From a virus: a stretch of 56,075 nt of DNA. The stretch lies in IMG/VR virus record IMGVR_UViG_3300035118_000209, positions 1 through 56,075 of that record; one strand, 5' to 3'. Below, one piece after another: positions 25,195 to 32,567 of the stretch (positions are counted from its first letter, which is position 1; every line of letters begins with the position of its first letter). The notes under the pieces are model-generated. The model was not told where the DNA came from. It searched no databases and saw only the letters and a list, made by a program, of their open reading frames with translations. The position numbers and the translations under genes are program-made.

Positions 25195-25868
25195 GGCGTC
25201 TCTTTCCTGATCCAGCACCAGTCGGGAAATTCCGACATCGTGACCGGGTTCATCTTTTTGGAAATGTTCTCGATCGGTAAATGCACCTTGAGACTGAGCG
25301 GGCAGTCGCACACTTCGCAGACCCCGATCTGATCGTCGTGCGGCGTCGTCAACGACATTTCGTTTTTCCGCTCGACTGTTCTCCGGATGGCTTCAGCGGC
25401 CGGCTTGGTGAAGTAGGAGAGCAGATCGCCCTTGCCGTTCTTCGGGCAGGTGGAGCAGACCAGCGCGCGGGCGCACGATTGTTCCGCCGGTACGGCTGGC
25501 GCTCCCTCCTCCAGCCAATCAACCAATGTCTCCTTACCCGCCGCAACATTTGCCCCTCGGCGCAGGAGGCGCTGCGGGAGGGGCACTGTAAGTGGGGGGC
25601 CGGCTTCTCCTGCTGACGAGATGTAATCGCGCCAGCCCATGTGTTCACAGACCTTGGCGTTGTAGCGGTCCAGCTCTTCGCGAACCGTGTCCGGGTCTAT
25701 CGGCCAGCCGTTCTTTTCCTTCAGCCACGGGTTGGCGTTGCGGTGGGCGATGATGGCGGCAACGATGGTTTCGAAGGACTGCATCCGCTGGGGCTGCCAG
25801 CCGGTTTCGGCTTGATAGAAAACGAAGCCGTTGGGAATAAATTTATTCCGATCTTTGAGGCGACTCAT
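25191..25868 (-). CDS. Conserved zinc-binding phage protein
   Basis: The 225-aa product is of a type common in phages of Proteobacteria and others: FIPNGFVFYQAETGWQP, a central low-complexity linker, and a cysteine region (CARALVCSTCPKNGKGD, then GVCEVCDCPLSLKVH and WCWI) able to bind zinc. The function is unknown. It is the first gene of the leftward block; AAGGGCAG precedes the ATG, echoing the AAAGGACAG element of the rightward genes. Confidence 0.75.
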   Translation of the reverse strand: MSRLKDRNKFIPNGFVFYQAETGWQPQRMQSFETIVAAIIAHRNANPWLKEKNGWPIDPDTVREELDRYNAKVCEHMGWRDYISSAGEAGPPLTVPLPQRLLRRGANVAAGKETLVDWLEEGAPAVPAEQSCARALVCSTCPKNGKGDLLSYFTKPAAEAIRRTVERKNEMSLTTPHDDQIGVCEVCDCPLSLKVHLPIENISKKMNPVTMSEFPDWCWIRKETP

Positions 25869-25911
25869 GCTGCCCTTCTACCACCACCGCCGCAGGCGTC
25901 AAGAAAATTAG

Positions 25912-25940
25912 TTGACAAGAAAGCGTAAAAAGGGAATTGT
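25912..25940 (+). promoter_or_regulatory. Early rightward promoter candidate
   Basis: TTGACA at 25912-25917 is followed after 17 bases by AATTGT (25935-25940). The -10 is weak, but the -35 is perfect and the 80-bp gap is the only place from which the regulator gene can start. The same gap must also serve the minus-strand block; TTGACG lies on that strand. Confidence 0.45.
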
Positions 25941-25948
25941 CCACAGCC

Positions 25949-26173
25949 ATGAGCAAAGCACCACGTTGCGAATGTTGCGCCGGAACCGGCAAGAAACTCA
26001 ACCACTACGACGTCGGCCGGAAGATGCGGGAGCTGAGGATGTCCAAGGGTCTCACCCTGAAAGAAGTCGTCGCCGCGATCGGCTACACCGCTTCCTACCT
26101 TTCCGATTTGGAACATGGTCGCCGGAGTTGGAACACCGGGCTGATCGAAAAATACAAGGCTGCCTGTGAGTGA
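25949..26173 (+). CDS. XRE-family transcriptional regulator
   Basis: The 74-aa product has a short cysteine head (CECCAGTGK) and a single helix-turn-helix of the XRE/Cro type (residues about 20-70: VGRKMRELRMSKGLTLKEVVAAIGYTASYLSDLEHG). It is the first gene of the rightward block next to the divergent gap, so it may control both blocks. ATG 25949 is used; a TTG 12 bases upstream is possible. Confidence 0.8.
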   Translation: MSKAPRCECCAGTGKKLNHYDVGRKMRELRMSKGLTLKEVVAAIGYTASYLSDLEHGRRSWNTGLIEKYKAACE

Positions 26174-26411
26174 CCAACGCCACGCAAACAAGGGATGGAA
26201 TTTGCCCACTTCTGCGGAAGGACGAATTGAATCTTGGGATATGGTGAAGATCGCGGTGCTGATGGACATTCGCGACGAGCTGCAACGATTGAACACCCTG
26301 CTCTACTGCAAGAATTTTACCGGTCTTCCGTTCACGTTGAAACAGATCGATAAAAACACCCGCAAACGAAAAAAGAAACATGAAACTACTCGGCAACCGA
26401 CTCCTCGTTAA
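26166..26411 (+). CDS. Small unknown early protein
   Basis: The 81-aa product starts at GTG 26166, overlapping the regulator's stop. It ends in a very basic tail (KNTRKRKKKHETTRQ) that overlaps the start of the co-chaperonin gene by 32 bases. The helical middle (MDIRDELQRLNTLL) could dimerise. No family is recognised. Confidence 0.6.
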   Translation: MSDQRHANKGWNLPTSAEGRIESWDMVKIAVLMDIRDELQRLNTLLYCKNFTGLPFTLKQIDKNTRKRKKKHETTRQPTPR

Positions 26412-26715
26412 ACCTGTCATCGTAGAGCGATCGGCCGTCGGGCTTCATCTTCCGTCGGGGGCTCAAGACCCGTGGTATCTGGGCGCGGCGAAAATGTTCG
26501 ATGTCCTCGCTGTCGGCACTGGAAGGGTAGTCTGCAAGAAAGGGTTCCAGACATTGATTCCCGTTGAAGCCAAACCCGGAGAGCGGGTGCTGGCCCGGTC
26601 CTACACCGAAGGCGTGCTGCAACTCGACGATGGCACCGGCATCATCAGCGAACACCTGATTCTGGCAATCATCCCCAAAGACAAACGGTATGAGATACAA
26701 ACCACTGTGCCTTGA
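26380..26715 (+). CDS. GroES-like co-chaperonin
   Basis: The 111-aa product has the chaperonin-10 plan: MKLLGNRLLVKPV at the start, DVLAVGTGRV in the middle, then KPGERVLARSYTEG and SEHLILAIIP at the end. The mobile-loop region (about residues 20-40) is longer than in bacterial GroES. Phage co-chaperonins replace the host GroES to fold capsid proteins. No GroEL is present, so it would work with the host's. Confidence 0.75.
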   Translation: MKLLGNRLLVKPVIVERSAVGLHLPSGAQDPWYLGAAKMFDVLAVGTGRVVCKKGFQTLIPVEAKPGERVLARSYTEGVLQLDDGTGIISEHLILAIIPKDKRYEIQTTVP

Positions 26716-26827
26716 GATGCTCGACGCTCTGCTGAGACTGTCTGCCGGCGGCAAAGCATCTGCCCGGATCGATGCGGCGTGGTGGTACCGGCACTTCGAG
26801 CGGAAACTCAACAAAAGAAAAAAATGA
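26690..26827 (+). CDS. 45-aa basic protein
   Basis: The frame starts inside the end of the GroES-like gene and ends by ATGA overlap with the membrane protein gene. The product (MRYKPLCLEMLDALLRLSAG and a WWYRHFERKLNKRKK tail) is amphipathic and basic. Clean coupling supports it; the function is unknown. Confidence 0.5.
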   Translation: MRYKPLCLEMLDALLRLSAGGKASARIDAAWWYRHFERKLNKRKK

Positions 26828-27111
26828 AAATCAAATTCTCCTTCGCCTGTGCCGCTGTCGTCGGCGCCTTCGCACTCACACTCCTCTACTTCTGGCTCCA
26901 GAACAGCGGCTTTGCCGCTGGGGTCTTCGTCGTGGTAACTGTGGTGCTGACCGCGATCCTGACGATCATCAATTTGTTCATGCTCCTGTACCTGTTCAAA
27001 CTCAAAACTATGAATCGTTATGAAATCCCTCATTCTAGCTCTGTCCATGATGCTGATAACGGCACTGATTGTCCTCCCCATTCCGGATGCCAAAGCAAGT
27101 CCGCCGCCTGA
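26824..27111 (+). CDS. Two-TM membrane protein
   Basis: The 95-aa product has two hydrophobic helices (about residues 5-22 and 28-56, FAAGVFVVVTVVLTAILTII). The cytoplasmic tail is coded over the start of the next gene in another frame, a 92-base overlap. The role may be envelope modification or lysis control. Confidence 0.55.
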   Translation: MKIKFSFACAAVVGAFALTLLYFWLQNSGFAAGVFVVVTVVLTAILTIINLFMLLYLFKLKTMNRYEIPHSSSVHDADNGTDCPPHSGCQSKSAA

Positions 27112-27613
27112 AGACGTGACAGCGTGCGGACCTCCTTGTGTGCTCGCTCTGCTCGCCTTGGGAATCGGAGCCGTAGTTGTGGTGTCGCTGGTGGGCTTCT
27201 GCAAGAAACATATCCCACAGGACAACCCCCCGCCGCCGCCACGTCACCACAGCGACGACACGGATACGAACGAGCCGCCTGTCGTCCCTCCAATCATCAT
27301 CATTCCGCCACTTGTACCGGGGGCGCTGATCGACTACAGCGACATTTCAACGAACGGCTGGACGGACGAGCAGGAAAACCTCTTCGCGCTGTACTTCGAA
27401 GCGACGTTGCACTGCTCAACCAACAATGTGAACTGGGAGCCGATTCCGTTGCGCGTATATCTGAGTTTCGGCACGGTGGGCGGAATGCCGAACTACAACT
27501 GGCCGTCCAACTCGATCGTCGTGGGGCCGAACTTCACCAACTATTCCGGCGGTCCGATCGCGAAGTTCGATCGCGTGGCCGATCAGCAATACTTCCGGTT
27601 GAGCGTGCCGTGA
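27020..27613 (+). CDS. Exported membrane-anchored protein
   Basis: The 197-aa product has an N-terminal signal (about 1-26, ending DAKAS), a second hydrophobic helix (about 38-60), and a proline-rich spacer (DNPPPPPRHH). A beta-rich, probably periplasmic domain follows (about 95-197). It begins inside the upstream membrane gene in a different frame. The function is unknown. Confidence 0.6.
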   Translation: MKSLILALSMMLITALIVLPIPDAKASPPPEDVTACGPPCVLALLALGIGAVVVVSLVGFCKKHIPQDNPPPPPRHHSDDTDTNEPPVVPPIIIIPPLVPGALIDYSDISTNGWTDEQENLFALYFEATLHCSTNNVNWEPIPLRVYLSFGTVGGMPNYNWPSNSIVVGPNFTNYSGGPIAKFDRVADQQYFRLSVP

Positions 27614-27897
27614 ATCAGGGAAAGAAACTACCACCGGATGAACAGATCGAACTTACGTTGATCGGTGAAGACCGTTTGTTCAGTTCGTACGTCAAATTCT
27701 GTCGCGAACACTTCACGCCCCGACTGGTCGAGCAATGCCCGTATGTGGAGCGGCGGCACGACCCGAAGACCAAGCGTCCATCGTTCCGTGTGGTCTGCCC
27801 GGTGCTCACGTGCCAACGTCAGACGGTGTGGACGAACACGCAGCGCAAGGCGATCGCGACGTGGAACATGATCATCGCCCTGACTTCGAAGAGATAA
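27610..27897 (+). CDS. Lar-like zinc-ribbon protein
   Basis: The 95-aa product starts at GTG, overlapping the previous stop. Its second half, CPYVERRHDPKTKRPS then VVCPVLTCQRQTVWTNTQRKAIATWN, follows the Lar restriction-alleviation pattern (cysteine groups, then T-x-x-x-A-I-x-x-WN). Lar proteins protect phage DNA from type I restriction; only the pattern supports the call. Confidence 0.5.
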   Translation: MNQGKKLPPDEQIELTLIGEDRLFSSYVKFCREHFTPRLVEQCPYVERRHDPKTKRPSFRVVCPVLTCQRQTVWTNTQRKAIATWNMIIALTSKR

Positions 27898-27933
27898 TTT
27901 TCAGTACTAACCCCACAACCAAAAGGACACCAC

Positions 27934-28215
27934 ATGGCAGGCAGAAGCAAAACCGGCGCGCTTCCCGGACTGGAGCGCAAAGCGATCAAGGAGATCGAAA
28001 CACTGGCCGACGAATACGCCGGGCACCGCGACAAGCGGATGGCCGCGCTGGAGAAGGAAGTTGCCGCCAAGGCAATGCTGATCGAAGCGATGCACAAGCA
28101 CGAGCAGACCGAGTACGTCTTCGAAGAGGACGGCGAGACCGTGACCGTCTCTCTGAAGAGTGAGGAGAAGGTGAAGGTCAAACGCGGTCGTCAGGAGGAC
28201 GACGAAGAAGATTAA
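27934..28215 (+). CDS. Small charged coiled-coil protein
   Basis: The 93-aa product is charged and helical (residues 15-55), then a short beta strand pair (EYVFEEDGETVTVSLK) and an acidic end. The start follows CCAAAAGGACACCAC, a variant of the conserved leader. It is the last gene before a terminator. No family is recognised. Confidence 0.65.
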   Translation: MAGRSKTGALPGLERKAIKEIETLADEYAGHRDKRMAALEKEVAAKAMLIEAMHKHEQTEYVFEEDGETVTVSLKSEEKVKVKRGRQEDDEED

Positions 28216-28280
28216 CCGGAAGGAAGGTGATGATCCATGGGCAGAGCACATCCGCCTGTCAAAGCACAAATCCCACTGAA

Positions 28281-28325
28281 TCGCCCCGAACGGAGATCGG
28301 CTCCCAGTAGGGGCGAAGTTTTTTT
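28281..28325 (+). terminator. Rho-independent terminator
   Basis: TCGCCCC (28281-28287) pairs with GGGGCGA (28310-28316), enclosing an inner GGAG/CTCC stem, and is followed by seven T residues (28319-28325). It closes the first early transcription unit. A 30-codon frame from 28237 that reads through the hairpin is not taken as a gene. Confidence 0.8.
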
Positions 28326-28409
28326 GTGAACAACCTGTGAGTATCTCCGTACTTCCTGACAGTAAGTTTTCGTTGCACGAATTTCGGTTGCGGGAGTAGG
28401 CTCGCCATT

Positions 28410-28502
28410 CGTGACTCAGGATCGATTTTTCTCCACTCCTTCGAGAGAGCACGGCGCCCGCCGCGCACGAGTCACGTCGTCTTGGGGAGTGGAGAGTTTT
28501 TT
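28410..28502 (+). promoter_or_regulatory. Pseudoknot-capable leader before primase operon
   Basis: CGTGACTC (28410-28417) pairs with GAGTCACG (28469-28476), and TCTCCACTCC (28430-28439) pairs with GGAGTGGAGA (28486-28495). The two stems interleave, as in a pseudoknot, and six T residues follow the second stem right before the ATG. It may act as a leader attenuator or regulatory RNA. Bases 28326-28409 hold no gene I can support. Confidence 0.5.
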
Positions 28503-28652
28503 ATGAAACGCGCCGCCACCAAAAAGAACGGGGATCCCCAGCCCTGCAACCACCGCTACCGGGTCTGGTTGGAAGTCAAATGGAGCGGCACTCGTCACTG
28601 CAAGAAACCTGTCGGGCATACTGGCCCATGCGGAACGGGAACCATCAAATGA
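28503..28652 (+). CDS. Small cysteine/histidine protein
   Basis: The 49-aa product has cysteines and histidines spaced as in a small zinc fold (PCNHRYR, TRHCKKPVGHTGPCG). No ribosome site precedes it: the ATG follows a T-run of the structured leader. Its stop overlaps the next start (ATGA). I consider it real because of that coupling. Confidence 0.55.
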   Translation: MKRAATKKNGDPQPCNHRYRVWLEVKWSGTRHCKKPVGHTGPCGTGTIK

Positions 28653-28855
28653 TCGACTTCACCAAAGAACTTCCGACCGACACGTCCCAGATGAATCAGT
28701 CCGACGTGCGCCAGCTTCGCGACTACGTATTCGAACGGACCCTCTCTGACACGAGCTGGTCGCAGGTCGCACTGCGCTGGATGGTACCCGAAGAGCGCGA
28801 GTGGCTGCTGCGCTACGCCCGGGAGATGCAGCGCACGAGGAACACCAAGAAATGA
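28649..28855 (+). CDS. Small primase-operon protein
   Basis: The 68-aa product is helical (SDVRQLRDYVFERTLSD, REWLLRYAREMQRTRN). ATGA overlaps on both sides couple it to the zinc-like peptide and to the primase. The function is unknown; a replication accessory is likely from context. Confidence 0.6.
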   Translation: MIDFTKELPTDTSQMNQSDVRQLRDYVFERTLSDTSWSQVALRWMVPEEREWLLRYAREMQRTRNTKK

Positions 28856-30849
28856 CTTCCACCGACTCCTTCCGCGCGGCGATGCGCGAGCGCGGGATTG
28901 CCTACGACGGGTTCATCGCTCCGGACGGCAAGCTGCATCGTTTCAAGGCGGAGGGCGACTCCGACGCCAGCTCGTGGTACGTGCTGCACGACGACGGCAA
29001 ATTCATGGCCGGCGCCTTCGGGTGCTGGCGGCGATCACTCAACGAAAAATGGAACTCGGCCAACGGCGACCAGCTCACGGCGGAAGAGAAGCGTCTCCTG
29101 TCGCAGCGCTGGCGCGAAGCCGATAACGCAAGGAAAACCGATGAAGAAAAACGTCAGACCGAAGCCAAGATCAAAGCCAGCCAATTGCTTAGTGGGGCCG
29201 CAGCTTGCGTGTCCCATCCCTACTTGGAACGGAAAAGAGTGGCTGCTTTTGGAGCGATACGAAGTGACGATCGCGGATGTCTCCTTCTTCCTCTGTGTGA
29301 CGTACAGGGCGTCCTGCATTCTCTTCAATTTATCGCACCCGACAAACGGTTCCACGACGGGCGCGATAAAGATTTCCTACCCGGCGGCAAAGTCCAAGGC
29401 TGCTTCTACGAAATCTCAGACAATCCCGCCGGCCCACTCGTCATCTGCGAAGGCTACGCCACCGGCGCCAGCATCCACGAAGCCACCGGCTGGGCCACCG
29501 TCTGCGCTATGTTCTGCGGAAACTTGGCAGCGGTGGGCACGGCGCTGCGGAAAAAATTCCCCGGGCGCACACTCGTAATCGCCGCCGACAACGACCGGTT
29601 CACGGACAAGAACCCCGGCGTGCTCAAGGCCACCGAAGCCGCCAAAGCGGCCGGCGCGCATCTTGCCGTCCCCGACTTCGCCGACGAGGACACGCTCTCC
29701 ACGGACTTCAACGATCTGGCCCGCCTTGCGGGACCGGAAGCCGTAGCGCGCGTCATTACCAAAGCGATCCCCGTCTTCGCCACCCCACTCGGCGAGCTAC
29801 AGCTCCCGCCGGACGAGGATCCCACCGAACTCTTGAAACACCGGTTTCTCTGTCAGCGCATGTCGCTCCTGATCATCGGGCCCACCGGCAAGGGCAAATC
29901 ATCCCTCCTGCTCCAAGCCCTGATCTGCTGGTCGCTCGGCAAGGAATTCTTCGGCATCAAACCCACGCGCTGTCTTTCGTCGATCTACGTTCAGGCCGAA
30001 AACGACGACGGCGACATTGCTTCCATGAGGGACGGCATCGCCACCGGGCTCGGTCTCACCGAAGAGGAACGCCGACAAGCCTTCGCTCGAGTACTCGTCT
30101 TCACCGAAACCTGTCTCACCGGAAAACGCTTCTGCGAAGAAGTCCTCCGCAAACTCCTCCAGAACCATCACCCCGATCTCTTGGCCATCGATCCCGCCCT
30201 GTCCTACCTTGGAGCCGACACCAAGGAGCAGCGTGACGTCGGCGCTTTCCTTCGTACCTACCTCAATCCCCTGCTCTTCGACTTCAACTGCGCGGGCATC
30301 ATCAACCATCACACCAATAAAATCGGCGCCGGTTCCGGTTCCGCCGATGACTCCGAACAACGCGACTTCGCCTACTACGGCTCCGGTTCCGCCGAATGGG
30401 CCAACTGGGCCAGAGCCATCCTCGCCCTCGAACCTACCCGCACCAAAGGCGTCTACCGCATGCACGCCGGCAAACGCGGCCAGAAACTTCACTGGACCCA
30501 GCCCGGCTCCAATCCCGAATCTCCTACCCCGCGCTACGCCGCCATCATCGCCCACTCCAAGGATCCAAAGATCATCCACTGGCGCGAAGCCGATCCGGCC
30601 GAAGTCGAAGAAGCCAACGTCTCCAAAACCGGCCGACGTTCCAAAATCGACCCGGCCAAAGTCGGCGACCTGCTCTCCGAGAAATCTCTCCCCTACAAGG
30701 ACTGGCTCAAACTCGCCATGGAAACTTACGACATCTCGCTGGCCACTTTCAAACGCTGCAAAACCCAGCTCGGCGATCGCGTCCTTCGTTCAAAAGTCTC
30801 CGGCAACTGGTGCCTCGTCTCCACCCGTCAGGAAGAACTTCCTTCTTAA
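28852..30849 (+). CDS. Toprim primase / RepA-type helicase
   Basis: The 665-aa product joins a primase-like part (residues 1-290) and an AAA/RecA-type ATPase (about 325-620). The first has a Toprim domain with PLVICEGYATG (E200) and VIAADNDR (D246, D248) but no clear CHC2 zinc head. The second has Walker A GPTGKGKS (343-350), LLAIDPALSYLG as Walker B, and IINHHTNK as a sensor strand, as in RepA-like helicases. It should prime and open the phage fork; no DNA polymerase is seen, so the host enzyme is probably used. The ATG overlaps the previous stop. Confidence 0.88.
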   Translation: MTSTDSFRAAMRERGIAYDGFIAPDGKLHRFKAEGDSDASSWYVLHDDGKFMAGAFGCWRRSLNEKWNSANGDQLTAEEKRLLSQRWREADNARKTDEEKRQTEAKIKASQLLSGAAACVSHPYLERKRVAAFGAIRSDDRGCLLLPLCDVQGVLHSLQFIAPDKRFHDGRDKDFLPGGKVQGCFYEISDNPAGPLVICEGYATGASIHEATGWATVCAMFCGNLAAVGTALRKKFPGRTLVIAADNDRFTDKNPGVLKATEAAKAAGAHLAVPDFADEDTLSTDFNDLARLAGPEAVARVITKAIPVFATPLGELQLPPDEDPTELLKHRFLCQRMSLLIIGPTGKGKSSLLLQALICWSLGKEFFGIKPTRCLSSIYVQAENDDGDIASMRDGIATGLGLTEEERRQAFARVLVFTETCLTGKRFCEEVLRKLLQNHHPDLLAIDPALSYLGADTKEQRDVGAFLRTYLNPLLFDFNCAGIINHHTNKIGAGSGSADDSEQRDFAYYGSGSAEWANWARAILALEPTRTKGVYRMHAGKRGQKLHWTQPGSNPESPTPRYAAIIAHSKDPKIIHWREADPAEVEEANVSKTGRRSKIDPAKVGDLLSEKSLPYKDWLKLAMETYDISLATFKRCKTQLGDRVLRSKVSGNWCLVSTRQEELPS

Positions 30850-30865
30850 TTATGAGAATTCTCCC

Positions 30866-31037
30866 GGGCTCAGGCTCATTTGATCTGAGCCCACTCACCC
30901 ACATTCACGAGTTCGTAGACCCAAGCATGCGGGCTCATAGCTCACACCCTATAGGTGTGTGTGAGCTCGTGAGCCCTCGCTTGTGCGACGTGAGCTCAAA
31001 ACTCACTTATGAGCCATTTTGAGCTTTTGAGCCCAAA
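30866..31037. repeat. GAGC-repeat cluster with large dyads, possible origin
   Basis: About 170 non-coding bases after the primase gene hold at least ten copies of TGAGC(C/T) or its complement. GGGCTCAG and CTGAGCCC (30866-30873, 30885-30892) form a hairpin. GGGCTCA/TGAGCCC (30931-30937, 30970-30976) enclose GCTCACAC/GTGTGAGC (30940-30947, 30959-30966). Further copies follow to 31033. Iteron-like density next to a primase suggests an origin or a repressor array. Bases 31038-31154 hold no gene. Confidence 0.5.
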
Positions 31038-31154
31038 CCTGTCAGGTAGGCAATTTCTGCCGGTTTGCGGTGTCTGTCCAAGGTCGGGTTCTTACAGAGA
31101 CGGCGCCGACGATTCCCCCTCTCCCGGGGTGGGGGTGCCGGGGGTGGTCCAGCG

Positions 31155-31176
31155 AAAAAGAGATTCCTTCTCTCTT
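31155..31176 (-). terminator. Terminator of the minus-strand gene
   Basis: In the minus-strand RNA AAGAGA and UCUCUU (31171-31176, 31158-31163) form a stem with a seven-base loop, followed by a run of U. It touches the stop codon of the gene at 31176-31493. Confidence 0.5.
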
Positions 31177-31493
31177 CAGGTCGTGGCCGGCGGCGGGGTC
31201 GGTGCTTCGATCATCGCCGGCTCCGCTGGTCGTCGCGCGGCGCGTGCGAGTCGCCGCTGCTCCTTGGCCTGCGACACGTCAATCGCCTTCGGCATTGGCA
31301 CCTTGCGCAACACCCGTTTCCGTTCTTCGAGAATATCCCATGTGCGCGCGCAAACTGCGCGGACTGCTGGCTTCGTGTCCTTTGCTCTGCAGTCGTCGAG
31401 TAAAAGCTGCTGGAGTTCAAGCGCGACCTGATACGAGTGTTTTCGCTTCGGGTGCGTTGCTTTGCCGTTTGGCTGGCTGGTTGCGGTGAACAT
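31176..31493 (-). CDS. Small basic protein opposite to the early genes
   Basis: The 105-aa product is helical and basic (KHSYQVALELQQLLLDDCRAK, EERKRVLRKVPMPKAIDVSQAKEQRRLARAARR) with a proline-rich tail. A terminator directly follows it, and a TTGACA box lies 34 bases before the ATG, so the transcript would be nearly leaderless. A longer frame upstream is antisense to the 181-aa gene and is ignored. It is the only leftward gene in the early block and lies beside the repeat array, so it may be a regulator; no HTH is certain. Confidence 0.5.
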   Translation of the reverse strand: MFTATSQPNGKATHPKRKHSYQVALELQQLLLDDCRAKDTKPAVRAVCARTWDILEERKRVLRKVPMPKAIDVSQAKEQRRLARAARRPAEPAMIEAPTPPPATT

Positions 31494-31503
31494 CGGACGA
31501 AGT

Positions 31504-31532
31504 AAAAACGGGCAAGCATCATGGTTTGTCAA
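31504..31532 (-). promoter_or_regulatory. Possible leftward promoter
   Basis: A perfect TTGACA (31527-31532 on the minus strand) is followed after 17-18 bases by GTTTTTA, a poor -10. The start would fall within a few bases of ATG 31493. Bases 31533-31596 hold nothing else I can support. Confidence 0.35.
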
Positions 31533-31596
31533 GAGTGTAGTTGCGAGTGGTTTGCTGGTTGCCGTTGAGTCACTGGCTTTGGTCGGTGATTCACGG

Positions 31597-31631
31597 CAGC
31601 CAAACACTGGCTGTCGCCGGGATTGTCCCGG
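31597..31631 (+). promoter_or_regulatory. Two tandem hairpins before an early gene
   Basis: CAGCCA/TGGCTG (31597-31602, 31608-31613) and CCGGGA/TCCCGG (31617-31622, 31626-31631) stand directly before the A-rich leader and the start of the 181-aa gene. Their role may be RNA stability or processing. Confidence 0.45.
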
Positions 31632-31652
31632 TGAAAGAAAACGACAGACAAA

Positions 31653-32198
31653 ATGCAAAACACAAATAAAAGCAATGGCAACGGACAGATTCAATTGTTC
31701 GTTGGGTTCAACGTTGGTAACGAGATGGTCAAGGCACTGGACGTTAAGAACGTCAATCTGCCGAAGACTGCGCTCGTGGATGACAAGGGCCAGCCGAGAC
31801 TGAACAAAAAGGGCAAGGCGATGTTCAAGGCCGCGCAGAATTACACGCAAGTTGCAATTCTGCCGTCCGTGGCCAAAGAGGGTTCGGAGAGTCTGGCGAC
31901 TCGCACGAATCTGGTGGGACAAAACCTGCTGGCGTTCGAGCGGGACGCGCAGCGCGAAGTCTCGTTGGGGTTCTTGGCCGCGATCACGGAGTTGATTAGT
32001 TCGGGCAAGTACGACCTGAGTCGCGCCCGGCTGAACAACAAGAGCGGTGCGTTGTCGAGCACGTTGAAACCCAAAAAGGAACATCTGGTCCCGGTTATCA
32101 CGCTGCAAGAAGCGCTGAAGTTTGTGGCCGACAGTTACGGCATCAGCGTTGAAAAACTGGCGTCGATGAAACCGGCCACGGTGACTCCGAAGAGCTAA
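31653..32198 (+). CDS. Unknown early protein (181 aa)
   Basis: The product has a beta-rich N-terminal region (QIQLFVGFNVGNEMVKALDV) and a helical C-terminal region (ITLQEALKFVADSYGISVEKLASM). GAAAACGACAGAC, a variant of the conserved leader, precedes the ATG. It is the first gene after the repeat array. A replication role is possible; no family is recognised. Confidence 0.7.
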   Translation: MQNTNKSNGNGQIQLFVGFNVGNEMVKALDVKNVNLPKTALVDDKGQPRLNKKGKAMFKAAQNYTQVAILPSVAKEGSESLATRTNLVGQNLLAFERDAQREVSLGFLAAITELISSGKYDLSRARLNNKSGALSSTLKPKKEHLVPVITLQEALKFVADSYGISVEKLASMKPATVTPKS

Positions 32199-32225
32199 CC
32201 AGCAATCACAGTAACTACAACGAGA

Positions 32226-32270
32226 GCGAGACCGGAGCGGGTGCGAGTTGCACCTTGCTCCGGCTCTTGC
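32226..32270 (+). promoter_or_regulatory. Intergenic hairpin
   Basis: CCGGAGC/GCTCCGG (32232-32238, 32257-32263) encloses GGTGC/GCACC, and the stem can be extended by GAG/CTC around a bulged A. No T-run follows, so termination is unlikely; the site precedes the 91-aa gene by about 20 bases. Confidence 0.5.
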
Positions 32271-32291
32271 CGTTTACCAAGGAATGGAATT

Positions 32292-32567
32292 ATGAATGGC
32301 GAAATCAAATGGACAGACGTACCCCGCGACGACGTGATTGCGGTGTTGAACCGGGACATGACAGACGACGGCACCATCGCGAGAGCGAGGGAATATCATC
32401 ACGCTTTGGTCAACGTGGCGACGGCGGCGCGGGAACTGGTCCGGCTGTACGAGGCGTTGACGATCAGGCCGGGACACGCACCGGCGCACTACATCACCGT
32501 TGAGGCGCTGCGCGAGCTGGCCGGAGCGGAGCGGGCGATGATGGTGGCGAAAGGAGCGCGATCATGA
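32292..32567 (+). CDS. Small early protein (91 aa)
   Basis: The product is helical (ARAREYHHALVNVATAARELVRLYEAL) with a short charged start. ATG 32292 follows AAGGAATGG. The stop overlaps the next start. No family is recognised. Confidence 0.65.
   Translation: MNGEIKWTDVPRDDVIAVLNRDMTDDGTIARAREYHHALVNVATAARELVRLYEALTIRPGHAPAHYITVEALRELAGAERAMMVAKGARS

Noticed and set aside
28237-28329. 30-codon frame after the 93-aa gene
   Set aside because: It has a purine-rich site before ATG but runs straight through the terminator stem and T-run, so it is more likely chance.
30866-31037. CRISPR array
   Set aside because: The repeated unit is 6-8 bases in both orientations with irregular spacing; there are no spacers of constant length and no cas genes.
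31494-32108. Upstream extension of the leftward 105-aa frame
   Set aside because: It lies opposite the 181-aa gene, which has a leader and protein-like sequence; the extension does not look like protein.
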